Below, piece by piece: positions 1 to 8,311 of a stretch of DNA of 64,000 bases. Source of the stretch: Planctomycetaceae bacterium (GTDB taxonomy: Bacteria; Planctomycetota; Planctomycetia; Gemmatales; Gemmataceae); contig PNLP01000032.1 of the NCBI GenBank assembly GCA_013823135.1, positions 1 to 64,000 of the forward strand, in the 5' to 3' direction. Position 1 is the first letter of the stretch. Each line of letters opens with the position of its first letter. The notes under the pieces are model-generated. The model was given only the letters and a program-made list of their open reading frames with translations. It was not told where the DNA came from and ran no database searches. Position numbers and translations under genes: made by a program.

Positions 1-169
1 AAGCGATTTCGGTTGGTCTTTCGGGCATCCTGGCACCGTTGGTGCGACAGTCTCATTTTTTCTCTCTTCCACCGCGAAACCCTGGCTCCCTTCATTTGGG
101 CCGGTATTCTTGTCCAGTTTTAGCCGGGTTGGGCAATGTCCTGTTGAGTGAAGATTTTGTGGAGGTTGT

Positions 170-709
170 GTGGTTCCCGCCGAATCCCCCGGCGGACCGG
201 ACGACTGGTTCGTGACCGGGCTGATCCCGCTCCAAACCCGCCTGTACCGGTACATCGCCGGGTTGGTCCCAGTTCGTGCTGACGCCGAAGACCTGTTCCA
301 GAAATCGCTCCTCACAGCGTGGCAGGAACGGGGCCGGTACGAATCGAGCCGCGACTTGTTCGCTTGGCTCTGCGGGATTGCGCGGAACCACATTCGCCAC
401 CACATTCGGGCCGGATATCGCAACCGTGCCGTTCTCGACCCCGACCTGATTGACCAGCTTGCGGACCGCCTGCTCGCGGACGACGACTACTTCCAGCAGC
501 GTCAGACGGCCCTGACCGAGTGCCTGGACAAGCTTCCCGCAAAGAGCCGAACCTTGATCGAACAAGTGTACGGGGCAGATCAGACAGTGAAGGACGTTGC
601 GGCCAGCCTCGGCGTGGGAGCCGAGGGGCTATACAAGGCGCTCCAAAGGGTGCGGGCTTCCCTGCACGATTGTGTAACCGCGGCACTCGCACGGGAGGGA
701 GGGGTATGA
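170..709 (+). CDS. ECF-type RNA polymerase sigma factor
   Basis: A 179-residue sigma-70 factor of the planctomycete/verrucomicrobial ECF group. Region 2 lies at about residues 20-80, with the core-binding DAEDLFQKSLLTAW and the -10-binding FAWLCGIARNHI. Region 4 is at about 110-165, with a helix-turn-helix VKDVAASLGVGAEGLYKALQ. Only sigma2 and sigma4 are present, as in ECF factors. The start is a GTG. The stop overlaps the ATG of the next gene (ATGA at 706-709), so sigma factor and FecR-like partner are probably translationally coupled. The target regulon is unknown. It probably responds to an envelope signal passed on by the membrane partner (inference from the pairing). Confidence 0.93.
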   Translation: MVPAESPGGPDDWFVTGLIPLQTRLYRYIAGLVPVRADAEDLFQKSLLTAWQERGRYESSRDLFAWLCGIARNHIRHHIRAGYRNRAVLDPDLIDQLADRLLADDDYFQQRQTALTECLDKLPAKSRTLIEQVYGADQTVKDVAASLGVGAEGLYKALQRVRASLHDCVTAALAREGGV

Positions 710-2280
710 CGGCCGAACTCCGAACTCTCGCCCAGGCGTACTGCGATGGCGCCCTGAACGCCACGGACGCCGCCCGCCTGTCGGCGCTCCTTCGCGATAA
801 CCCCGCCGCTCAACGATCCTTCCTCGAAATCACGACCATCCACGCTCGCCTGCAAGCCGAGTTTGGTCCAGGCAGTGTGCCACCGAAGAAAGCGGAACCA
901 CGGCGGCCGCGTGTGCGCACGGTCCTTCTGGGGGTTGCGGTCGCTGCCACGTTGCTCCTTGCTGTGGTCCTGATCCGACCGGCGACAAATCCGCCGGTCG
1001 TGGCGGTGCTCACGAACTCCGTTGCCGCTCGCTGGCACGGTTCCGCTGCGCCTGTGCCCGGATCGCCACTCGCGGCCGGGCGTTTCCAGCTCGACTCGGG
1101 CGTTGCCGAGATCGCGTTCGGTTCGGGAGCGGTTGCTGTCATCGAAGGGCCGGCCGAGATCGAACTCTTGAACGCCGGCGGCGCGTTCCTGCACGCGGGG
1201 CAGGTCGTCGTTCGTGCGTTGGCGGCGGGGGCGGGGTTCTCGCTCGAGACGCCGACCGCGCGAGTTGCCGACCGCGGAACCGAGTACGGGGTTCAGGTTG
1301 AGGCGGCCGGGGAAACCATCCTTCAGGTGTACTCCGGGGAAATCGTGGCGACCCGAAAGGCGGCTGGCGAGAACCCTGCCGCTCAGATGCTTGACGGCGG
1401 CCGGGCGGTTCGTGTCGCGGGTTCGGTCGAGTCGGTCCCGTTCTGGCCCGAGCGATTCGTCCGGGTTCTCCCTGGGAAGGACGACCCGACCGGCCGTGGC
1501 ACCTACCCGTACAACCGGGCCGCGTTTGATGCCGTCCACATCGTTCCCAGACCCGGCGTGATCGCCGTCGATGCCGAACTTTCGGACTGGGATCTGACCG
1601 GTCAGTTCCACGCCGCGTGCGAGCCGCCGTACGGCGAGAACCACTCGGTGACCGCCGCGATGATGTACGACGCCGAACACTTGTACGTGGCGGCCCGCGT
1701 CCGCGACCCGTTCCCGATGCGGAGCCAGATTTCGCCCCGCGACAGGCGAGAACTCTACGGCGGCGGCGGCGGCGTTGCCCTGCGGTTTTCCACCGACCGC
1801 GTGGCCGGCTGGCCGCTGACCGCCGAGGGGCCACCCACCACCCGGCGACTCCGCCCCACCGACCGAATCGACACCAACGACAAGCTCTCGTTCCTCATGT
1901 TGTGGTTCCACCAGCCAACGCACGAAGCCTGCCTCCAGGTTCGCTACGGCATGGATTTCCACGGCGGCCTCGTGAACCCGCCCGGCTACCGCGGTGCGTT
2001 CCGCGAAGACGCCGACGGCCACGGCTACACGATGGAGTACGCGATTTCCTGGGACTTGCTCCACGCGGCAACCGACCCGCCGCGTGCCGGCGATACCCTG
2101 GCCGCCTCGTGGCTCGTTCACTGGGCCGATGAGTCCGGGAAGGTGTGGAAGGGACAGTTGGTTGATGTGACGAACCCCCGTGAGACCGGCTGGAATTTCC
2201 AGCGTGCGGCAACGTGGGGGAAAGCCGTCTACCACCCGCGTGGCAATCTTCCGCCAGGCACAGTGACACCGATTCCGTGA
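706..2280 (+). CDS. FecR-like transmembrane regulator with C-terminal CBM9-like domain
   Basis: A 524-residue membrane protein, the likely anti-sigma or sensor partner of the ECF factor it overlaps. Residues 1-55 form a helical cytoplasmic segment typical of planctomycete anti-sigma proteins. One transmembrane helix lies at about 71-91. A FecR-type beta domain follows at about 100-230 (LDSGVAEIAFGSGAVAVIEGP, then DRGTEYGVQV). From about residue 273 the sequence resembles carbohydrate-binding family 9 modules (VIAVDAELSDWDLTGQF, AMMYDAEHLYVAARVRDP), which suggests binding of an extracytoplasmic sugar. The start is chosen at the ATG overlapping the sigma stop; the frame is open upstream but shows no family similarity there. 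The CBM9 assignment is less certain than FecR. Confidence 0.85.
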   Translation: MTAELRTLAQAYCDGALNATDAARLSALLRDNPAAQRSFLEITTIHARLQAEFGPGSVPPKKAEPRRPRVRTVLLGVAVAATLLLAVVLIRPATNPPVVAVLTNSVAARWHGSAAPVPGSPLAAGRFQLDSGVAEIAFGSGAVAVIEGPAEIELLNAGGAFLHAGQVVVRALAAGAGFSLETPTARVADRGTEYGVQVEAAGETILQVYSGEIVATRKAAGENPAAQMLDGGRAVRVAGSVESVPFWPERFVRVLPGKDDPTGRGTYPYNRAAFDAVHIVPRPGVIAVDAELSDWDLTGQFHAACEPPYGENHSVTAAMMYDAEHLYVAARVRDPFPMRSQISPRDRRELYGGGGGVALRFSTDRVAGWPLTAEGPPTTRRLRPTDRIDTNDKLSFLMLWFHQPTHEACLQVRYGMDFHGGLVNPPGYRGAFREDADGHGYTMEYAISWDLLHAATDPPRAGDTLAASWLVHWADESGKVWKGQLVDVTNPRETGWNFQRAATWGKAVYHPRGNLPPGTVTPIP

Positions 2281-2317
2281 CGCGAGTTGATACACCGAGC
2301 GGTCAACGATCAGAGTT

Positions 2318-2383
2318 GGCGAGCCGCCCGTGTTAACGGGCGGGTAGTTGGCTGAACCCGCCCGTTAACACGGGCGGCTCGCC
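2318..2383. repeat. Perfect 27-bp intergenic palindrome, family A
   Basis: Two 27-nt arms (2318-2344 and 2357-2383) are exact reverse complements around a 12-nt loop. The outer nine bases, GGCGAGCCG, also open the palindrome at 55254-55321, although the inner sequences differ. It lies between the FecR-like gene and the DUF1559 gene. It lacks a T-tract, so it is not a standard intrinsic terminator, though the RNA would fold strongly. Confidence 0.9.
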
Positions 2384-2471
2384 AGGAATGTCTCAGTTCA
2401 GAACGCTCGAGTATAGATTCGCGGTTCCGTCGTTCTTCGTTCGTTGCCGGATTCATACCGGAGGCTCTCCA

Positions 2472-3596
2472 ATGCCCACTCGTGCTGCCGGACGGCGTGC
2501 CTTCACGCTGATCGAACTGTTGGTGGTGATCGCGATCATCGCGATCCTGATTGGGTTATTGTTACCGGCCGTGCAAAAGGTTCGCGAGGCTGCGGCCCGA
2601 ACCAAGTGCGCGAACAACATGAAGCAGATCGGCCTCGCCGTTCACAGTTACCACGACGCGATCGGCGGGCTGCCGCCAGCGATCACCGGCGACACGGGGC
2701 TGAACGTGTTCGCCCTGATCCTGCCGTACATCGAGCAGGGGAACTTGGCGAGCGGGTTGAACTACGAGGCGGGCGCGTTCTCGATCAGTTGGGAGGCGTA
2801 CACCCAGGCCGGGGTCGTTGGCTCCGTCACAGCTTCCCAGTCGGCGGCCAACCAAACCTTGCTCACGAGCAGTGCTGGCCAGGTGCGAACATTCCTCTGC
2901 CCCTCGCGGCGTGGGAAGTCGTTCCTCAACCTGTGGAGCCGGAACTGGCCGGTCGGCGATTACGCTGTCGTGGTCGTCGGCTCCCAAAACGTGTTCAGCG
3001 CGAACCTGAACAACCAGCACTTCCAGGCACTCCGGATCGCACGGACTGCTCACGGCAAGAACCTTGCACAGTTGCCCACCTCTATCCCTGCCGCGGGAAC
3101 CACCATCCAGAGCCTCACTCCGTGGGCGGTGCCCACGGAAGAGAACGGCCAGACGTTCGGCTCCATCACTTACCCCATCGACGAGCCGCAGCAAGGCTGG
3201 CGGCCACGCGACACCTTCACCCGCCTCAGCGACGGCCTCAGCAATACGGCCATCTTTGCGGAACGGCACCTCGTTCCGTCCTCGATCGGCAAGTGCTGCG
3301 GAGGAAGCTGGAACGACGGGAACGACGGCTATCTGTACTGGGCACGTGGGAACGGCCCCGGTGGCTACGGCGGCACCTGGATGCAAGCCAACGTGAGCAA
3401 TGGCATCGCCCGCGACCCAACCGAAGGCGAGGGGCTGACCCGCAACGGAACTCCCCAGATCGGCTCCTGGCACCCGGGCGTTGCCCAGTTCGTCATGGCC
3501 GATGGCAGTGTGCGAGCGTTGCCGAGCAGTCTGGCACTCGAAACCCTTCGTCGCCTCGGCCACGTCCGCGATGGGCTCGTGCTGGAACTCCCCTGA
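2472..3596 (+). CDS. DUF1559 domain protein with type IV pilin-like N-terminus
   Basis: A 374-residue member of the DUF1559 family that is greatly expanded in planctomycetes. The N-terminus has a prepilin cleavage/methylation motif, RRAFTLIELLVVIAIIAILI, and then the family signature KVREAAARTKCANNMKQIGLA. The C-terminal block contains HPGVAQFVMADGSVRAL, usual for the family. The protein should be processed by a prepilin peptidase and held in the envelope as a pseudopilin-like protein; its biochemical role is unknown. The start at 2472 has a GGAGG at 2460-2464; a longer frame from 2388 would bury the pilin signal. It pairs with the small lipoprotein directly downstream, a frequent arrangement in Gemmataceae. 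Confidence 0.93.
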   Translation: MPTRAAGRRAFTLIELLVVIAIIAILIGLLLPAVQKVREAAARTKCANNMKQIGLAVHSYHDAIGGLPPAITGDTGLNVFALILPYIEQGNLASGLNYEAGAFSISWEAYTQAGVVGSVTASQSAANQTLLTSSAGQVRTFLCPSRRGKSFLNLWSRNWPVGDYAVVVVGSQNVFSANLNNQHFQALRIARTAHGKNLAQLPTSIPAAGTTIQSLTPWAVPTEENGQTFGSITYPIDEPQQGWRPRDTFTRLSDGLSNTAIFAERHLVPSSIGKCCGGSWNDGNDGYLYWARGNGPGGYGGTWMQANVSNGIARDPTEGEGLTRNGTPQIGSWHPGVAQFVMADGSVRALPSSLALETLRRLGHVRDGLVLELP

Positions 3597-3621
3597 CACT
3601 CACCCCGCATGAGGATTCGCC

Positions 3622-4029
3622 GTGCGTTCAAGACTTTGGTTGGCGGCCGTGCTGGCGTGCTGTGGATGTTCCGGGCAGAGCATCTTCCCAGTTCAGGGGA
3701 AGGTTCGGTTCTCCGACGGGTCGCCGCTCACCACCGGCCGGGTGAGCATCGACACCGGGGACGCGCTGACCGGGTCGTGGGGAGCGATTCAACCGGACGG
3801 GACGTTTGTGATGGGGACACACACGCCGCGCGACGGCGTTCCGGTCGGCACGTACCGTGTCTACATCGTGGGGGCGATCCAGCAACCGAGCGGCGACCAG
3901 GTTCTCCTCGACCCGAAGCCGCTGATCCACGAACGCTTCACAAATCCAGCAACCTCCGGGCTCACGTTCACCGTCCCAGATCAGACCACCTGGGAGATCG
4001 TCGTCGAGAAGCCAGCAAAAGCCCGGTAA
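3622..4029 (+). CDS. Small lipoprotein with carboxypeptidase-regulatory-like fold
   Basis: A 135-residue predicted lipoprotein. The N-terminus LWLAAVLACCGCSGQ is a lipobox signal peptide. The mature part (VQGKVRFSDGSPLTTGRVSI) matches the beta-sandwich carboxypeptidase-regulatory-like proteins that commonly follow DUF1559 genes in planctomycetes. The start is GTG at 3622, preceded by GAGGA at 3611-3615. It lies 25 nt after the DUF1559 gene and is likely co-transcribed. It ends only 10 nt from the convergent lyase gene. A function with the pilin-like protein is inferred from context only. Confidence 0.8.
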   Translation: MRSRLWLAAVLACCGCSGQSIFPVQGKVRFSDGSPLTTGRVSIDTGDALTGSWGAIQPDGTFVMGTHTPRDGVPVGTYRVYIVGAIQQPSGDQVLLDPKPLIHERFTNPATSGLTFTVPDQTTWEIVVEKPAKAR

Positions 4030-4039
4030 TCGCGGCCAC

Positions 4040-4978
4040 TCACAAACCCAGTTGGGTGGCGATGCCTCGAAGGACAGCGCGATCGGCTTCCGGTCGCGTG
4101 GGGCTTCGCGGGTGTGTGTTATCGCAGCCGATCCAGCCCCGCAACTTCAGGAACATGGCCGCGTCGTGCTTGTAGGCTGGCACTGGGTCGCGGAACGCCA
4201 GAAAGCCGAGATACTGCAACACATCGTTCAACTCGTAGAACCCCGGATCGCCACTCTCCCAGAGGCGGTCCCGCTTCGCGAACAGGTCCGGGGCGAACGT
4301 GCTCAGGCCGAGCAAGTAGTCGCTGCCGTACATCACCATGTCGATGGCCAGGTCGTTGCCGGTGTACACGCGGAAGTCGGGCCGAAGCTGATCGCGCAAC
4401 TGCAACCGCTGCCATTCCGGTTCGCGATGCAACGAGGAATGCTTCGCCCCCAGGCACTTCGTGATTCCGATCAGCCCGCGGTAGACCTCCAGCGAGTAGA
4501 TCTTCCCGAACGGCGCGAACATCCTTCCCAGCTCGAAGCCGATGAACCCGTCGCAGTGCCGGCCGATCTCGTCGTAGGCGGCATGCAACTGCTCATCGGG
4601 TAAGCCCGTCAGGCCGAAGCTCTGGAAGATGATCGGCGTGCCGCCGTGTTCCACGATGGGGGCCATCGACCGCAGGTAACCCTCACGGTTGAAGGGGGCA
4701 CCGGGCGTGTCGCCCACGAACACCCCGGCGGCGAACGGTCGCCCGCCGAGGGCCGAGCGCGTGGCGTCGAGCACCTGCACCCGTTCTTCGTGGGTCAGCA
4801 GGTTGGCGAAGCCGGTGTCCATGTTCACGGCGGGGGTCAGCCCGGCATCTGCGGTGCGAACGCAGTGCGCTGCGAACGCGGGCCAGTCGGTGCTGCCGTC
4901 GGCCGTGAACGGGAGAAGGATGGCGGAGATTCCCGCGATCTTCCGACGCGGGCGAAGCATGGCAATGGGGTCGATCAT
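4040..4978 (-). CDS. DapA-superfamily (dihydrodipicolinate synthase/N-acetylneuraminate lyase-like) protein
   Basis: A 312-residue TIM-barrel class I aldolase-type protein. The N-terminus KIAGISAILLPFTADGSTDW matches the start of the DHDPS/NAL family, and the barrel strand with the Schiff-base lysine reads GLIGITKCLG (Lys about 174). The position where DHDPS has a YYN catalytic tyrosine motif reads IIFQSFG, so the reaction is probably not dihydrodipicolinate synthesis. The start at MIDPIAM is chosen because the family N-terminus begins there; the frame upstream runs into palindromic intergenic DNA and is not protein-like. It is convergent with the lipoprotein gene. The substrate is unknown, possibly a keto-acid or sugar-acid aldol. 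Confidence 0.82.
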   Translation of the reverse strand: MIDPIAMLRPRRKIAGISAILLPFTADGSTDWPAFAAHCVRTADAGLTPAVNMDTGFANLLTHEERVQVLDATRSALGGRPFAAGVFVGDTPGAPFNREGYLRSMAPIVEHGGTPIIFQSFGLTGLPDEQLHAAYDEIGRHCDGFIGFELGRMFAPFGKIYSLEVYRGLIGITKCLGAKHSSLHREPEWQRLQLRDQLRPDFRVYTGNDLAIDMVMYGSDYLLGLSTFAPDLFAKRDRLWESGDPGFYELNDVLQYLGFLAFRDPVPAYKHDAAMFLKLRGWIGCDNTHPRSPTRPEADRAVLRGIATQLGL

Positions 4979-5520
4979 GGGTGTCCGGGGGCTGCGGAAT
5001 CGCCGGGCAAGCCGTATCGTTGCGCCCGGTGCGGAGTATAGACTATCCCTCCGGGGTCGTCCGTCCCGAATCGGAGAGGAACCCAGGGCTACCAGAGATT
5101 GGGTTTGGGTGGGCAAGACCCCCTCGCTCAGGGTTCGCCAAGAAAGCTCAGCATTCCCAGGCGAGCCCTGATTGCCAGTTTTGGAGTTGCGATTTTGTTC
5201 ATTGTCGGTGGTTTTCAGCCTGAAAGGCTGTGACAAGATAGCCCAGGGCAACGCCCTGGGACCGCTTGTGTTACAGCCTGAAGGGCTGAGACAAGGCGTG
5301 ATGTCGCAGCCCTTCAGGCTGCACTCTGACTGGGACGCCGAACCCAGGGCGGCGACAGCTTCGCTGTCTTGCCCTGGGCTATGTTGTCCCACCCCTTCGG
5401 GGTGAAAACCAAAAAGCCACGCCCAATAGCGCTACTTCAAAAAGCGCCAGCGAGGGGGGCTTGAAATACCCCGATTACCCAACGTGAAACACCGCGTCGC
5501 CCTGGGAGAGGAACCTTGCC
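4979..5520. other. Intergenic region between divergent genes, with a composite palindrome
   Basis: This 542-nt gap separates the leftward DapA-like gene from the rightward TPP-enzyme gene. The leftward gene has a possible -10 (TATACT on the minus strand, 5040-5035) but no convincing -35. The middle holds the composite palindrome at 5211-5410. No additional coding region is supported. Confidence 0.6.
5211..5410. repeat. 200-bp composite palindrome, family I
   Basis: The outer arms (about 5211-5250 and 5371-5410) are imperfect reverse complements over 40 nt. Both start or end with a GGTTTTCA/TGAAAACC word and carry TAGCCCAGGGC or its complement at the inner side. The outer parts of each arm are themselves small hairpins: CAGCCTGAAAGGCTG on the left, and the complement of CACCCCGAAGGGGTG on the right. 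A further inner palindrome pairs CAGCCTGAAGGGCTG (5275-5289) with CAGCCCTTCAGGCTG (5307-5321). The layout suggests nested insertions of related short palindromes. No open reading frame is involved. Confidence 0.75.
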
Positions 5521-6090
5521 GTGATGACACACCGCGAAGCGCTGGAAGTGCTGGCCGCCCGGCGGCGCGATCATGTCGTCGTGACGACCATGGGCTCGGT
5601 CGCGATCTGGCCCCAACTCTCCGATTCGCTGCGGGATTTCCACTATCTGCCGTCGAGCATGGGGCAGGGCGTTCCGCTCGCGCTGGGATTGTGTTTGGCG
5701 CGGCCTGGGCAACCGGTGGTCGTTCTCGTCGGCGACGGCGGCTTGCTAATGAACCTCGGGTGCCTCATCACGGCAACGCAGTTCGCGGTTCCGCTGACCG
5801 TGGTGCTGATCGACAACGGGCTCTACGAAGTGACCGGTGGGCAACCCGTGGCGAACGCAGGCCGCACGGACTTCGCCGCAATCGCACGCGGGGCTGGGTT
5901 CACGCGGGTCTATACTTGCGAATCGCGAGAGGATTGGGACGCGGTGGCAGCCGAAGCGATCGCGGGTACGGCACCGACGTTCGTGTGGCTCAAGGTGCAA
6001 GGTGAACGCGGCAAGCCGACGCCGTCCGCCCCTCGGCCGATGGCAGAGCAGATCGCCCGACTGCGCGAAGGATTGGGAATCGCGGGGTGA
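5521..6090 (+). CDS. Thiamine-pyrophosphate-binding enzyme, C-terminal domain only (sulfopyruvate/phosphonopyruvate decarboxylase beta-like)
   Basis: A 189-residue protein consisting of the TPP-binding (PP) domain alone. The TPP motif begins VVLVGDGGLLMNLG (about residues 72-85) and ends LIDNGLY about 25 residues later. The order and size resemble the beta chain of two-subunit sulfopyruvate decarboxylase or the C-terminal half of phosphonopyruvate decarboxylase. Such enzymes need a Pyr-domain partner, and none is encoded beside it. The start is GTG at 5521, 9 nt after GGGAGAGG; an ATG at 5524 is an alternative. The cytoplasmic 2-oxo-acid decarboxylase role is inferred from the family, and the substrate is not identifiable. 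Confidence 0.8.
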   Translation: MMTHREALEVLAARRRDHVVVTTMGSVAIWPQLSDSLRDFHYLPSSMGQGVPLALGLCLARPGQPVVVLVGDGGLLMNLGCLITATQFAVPLTVVLIDNGLYEVTGGQPVANAGRTDFAAIARGAGFTRVYTCESREDWDAVAAEAIAGTAPTFVWLKVQGERGKPTPSAPRPMAEQIARLREGLGIAG

Positions 6091-6096
6091 ATCCTG

Positions 6097-6993
6097 TCAC
6101 GCGGCGAGCGGCACGGTCAGGCCACTTCGGGCGGAGAGTGGCTTCAACGCCTTGAAAACGAGGATGCGGCCGATCAACCGTTCGAGGAACACCAGCGGCA
6201 AGATTCGCCACGGGTGAGGCAGTTCCGACCGGCGAAGGTGCCGTTTCGCGACCTTGAACTCGTGGAACGCCTGGAACGTGTGTCGCAGTTGCCGCGAGGT
6301 GACCTTCGCCCCCGTCGAGGGGTCGGCCGGTCGCTGCCAGTAGAGCCACTGCAACGGAAGGATCAGATCTTGCCAGTAGCCCGCGTCGTAGTGCGCCGGA
6401 AACAGTCCGATGACCTTGCCACCAGCCTTCAGGACACGGAACAACTCGGAGACACGGGACGGGGCGGGCGGCGCATAGTCGTGCAGGGCGTTCAATGAAA
6501 CCACGTCGAACGCACCGTCCGGAAATGGAAGCGCTGTGCCGCCGACGTTCACAGTTCGAATCGGAAGCAGGTGCCGCGAGAGGTTCTCACGGACGAGTTC
6601 GGGGTGATCGCTGTCCGTGAGCCCAACCGTGACGGGTGTGCCTGTTCGGGCGTACCGAACGGCGTCGCTCCCCAGGCCCGGCCCCAGGTGAAGGAGCGAT
6701 TCTCCCGGGTGGCGGCCGAACTCCAGCGCCGTGGAGAGCCACGATCCGTGCCTTTGGTATCGCTTTTGCTCTAACTCGTCGTACCAGGCGGCCGTGAACG
6801 GTACGAACCCGCAGGCTGCGCGGTTGTGACCCAGCGGCCGGATGAGTTCGCGGTTGGCGAGGGCGACGGCGTCCGGCTGTTGGCGGGCGACGAGCGATTG
6901 CCGTGATGGGGTGACCGGTTCGGACACGCCGCTCTCCGGCAGGAACGCGAAGTTCCCTGCATACAGTTTCAGATTGCCGCGTATCGCGTCCAT
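6097..6993 (-). CDS. Class I SAM-dependent methyltransferase
   Basis: A 298-residue cytoplasmic protein with a Rossmann methyltransferase core. Motif I is ESLLHLGPGLGSDAVRYA (about residues 97-114), followed by a post-I acidic strand TVGLTDSD. The DVVSLNALHDY block and the LFRVLKAGGKVIGLFP block match motifs II and III of ubiquinone/phospholipid-type methyltransferases. The C-terminal 80 residues are basic and aromatic, with RILPLVFLERLIGRILVF as a possible membrane-associating helix. The gene ends 6 nt from the convergent TPP-enzyme gene. The substrate is unknown; a lipid or membrane substrate is a guess from the C-terminus. Confidence 0.82.
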   Translation of the reverse strand: MDAIRGNLKLYAGNFAFLPESGVSEPVTPSRQSLVARQQPDAVALANRELIRPLGHNRAACGFVPFTAAWYDELEQKRYQRHGSWLSTALEFGRHPGESLLHLGPGLGSDAVRYARTGTPVTVGLTDSDHPELVRENLSRHLLPIRTVNVGGTALPFPDGAFDVVSLNALHDYAPPAPSRVSELFRVLKAGGKVIGLFPAHYDAGYWQDLILPLQWLYWQRPADPSTGAKVTSRQLRHTFQAFHEFKVAKRHLRRSELPHPWRILPLVFLERLIGRILVFKALKPLSARSGLTVPLAA

Positions 6994-7141
6994 GTCGCGC
7001 CCCGTCCCCGCCTCCGGCGGAGTGAATGGCTAGAATGATCGCTCCGGATAGCGAGCGTGCCTGGGAAGGTCAAGCCCAACCCTGTGTGCGATTGTGGCGA
7101 GCCGATCCGTTCCGAGTGTCCGATCAGGCTGGGAGGCACAC

Positions 7142-8311
7142 ATGAGCCGATTGTTGGGCACCATCAAGCGGATGTTCGGGGGCGGCGGCGACCGACCACC
7201 CGATCTCGACGCCACGCTGAACGAACTTCGGAGCAAGACCCCCGCACCGGTCTTCTGGCTTGTCGGCAAGACGCAGTCCGGGAAGACGTCCATCATCAAG
7301 TTCCTGACTGGTGCCGACGATGCTGTGATCGGGGCAGGGTTCCGACCCACAACCAAGACCACACGCCGCTTCGACTTCCCCAGCACCGACGCCCCCCTAC
7401 TTGGTTTTCTCGATACGCGAGGGCTCGACGAACCGGGGTACAACGCGGCCGACGATATCGCGGCGCTCGACAGCCAGGCGCATGTTGTCGTGGTGACCGT
7501 GAAGGCGACCGACTTCGCCCAGGGGAACGTGCGAGCGGCACTCGGGCCGATACGGGCCGCGAACCCATCCCGGCCGGTTGTCCTGTGCGTCTCCACGCTG
7601 CACGAGGCGATCCCCCGTCAACCGCACCCGACGCCCTATCCCTTCGCCAACCCGGGGAGCGAGGGCGTTCCCGAAGACCTCCGCCGCTGCATCGAGGAGC
7701 ACACCCGCGCGTTCGCCGGGATGTACGACTTCCTCGTACCAATCGACCTGACGCGGCCCGAGGATGGCTTCCCTGAGCCTCACTACGGTGGCGATCAGTT
7801 GAAGGCCACGCTCTTGCAGACACTCCCCGGAGCATATCGCCAAACGCTGATCCGGCTCAAGGAGGCCACGGACGCGCTGAAAGACGTTCACATGCGGCAC
7901 GCCGAACCGGTCATCCTGGGATACAGCACGCTGGCCGCGACCGCCGGGGCCGTGCCCATCCCGTTCGTGGACATGATTATCATTCCGGGAATCCAGGCCC
8001 GCATGGCGACCGATCTGGCGAAGCAGTACGGCCAGGCGATGACTCACGCCCGGTTCAAGGAAATCGCGGCCGCGGTGGGCGTGGGCCTGATGTCGCGCCA
8101 GCTTGCACGTCAGGCGACGAAGTTCATCCCGGTGGTTGGGTCTGCCGTGGGAGCCGCCGTGGGCGGAGCCTCGACATACGCCCTGGGTCGCGCGCTGTGC
8201 TACTACTTCCAGGCTGCGTGTGCGGGACACGTTCCGGACGCCCAGACGCTGAAGGCGTATTACCAGGAGCAGTACACTGCTGCCGAGCAGAAGTGGAAAA
8301 GCGAACGGTAA
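7142..8311 (+). CDS. GTPase with C-terminal DUF697-like membrane domain
   Basis: A 389-residue TRAFAC-class GTPase. The P-loop is GKTQSGKTS at residues 42-50, and G3 is DTRG at 91-94. After the G domain, a hydrophobic module (about 259-350, with AVPIPFVDMIIIPGIQARMA and VVGSAVGAAVGGAST) resembles DUF697, which associates such GTPases with membranes. The start at 7142 is chosen for the GGAGG at 7132-7136; the frame extends upstream to 7094 without similarity. A second, differently built GTPase follows at 8685. The family is linked to membrane or envelope organisation in other bacteria, but no specific role is established here. Confidence 0.85.
   Translation: MSRLLGTIKRMFGGGGDRPPDLDATLNELRSKTPAPVFWLVGKTQSGKTSIIKFLTGADDAVIGAGFRPTTKTTRRFDFPSTDAPLLGFLDTRGLDEPGYNAADDIAALDSQAHVVVVTVKATDFAQGNVRAALGPIRAANPSRPVVLCVSTLHEAIPRQPHPTPYPFANPGSEGVPEDLRRCIEEHTRAFAGMYDFLVPIDLTRPEDGFPEPHYGGDQLKATLLQTLPGAYRQTLIRLKEATDALKDVHMRHAEPVILGYSTLAATAGAVPIPFVDMIIIPGIQARMATDLAKQYGQAMTHARFKEIAAAVGVGLMSRQLARQATKFIPVVGSAVGAAVGGASTYALGRALCYYFQAACAGHVPDAQTLKAYYQEQYTAAEQKWKSER

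Noticed and set aside
76..109. GAAACC and GTATTC upstream of the ECF sigma gene as an autoregulated ECF promoter.
   Set aside because: Spacing of about 22 nt is too long for an ECF promoter (about 16-17).
580..2295. Long leftward open frame opposite the FecR-like gene.
   Set aside because: Shadow frame of the GC-rich FecR-like gene; no ribosome-binding site, no similarity and Arg/Gly-rich composition.
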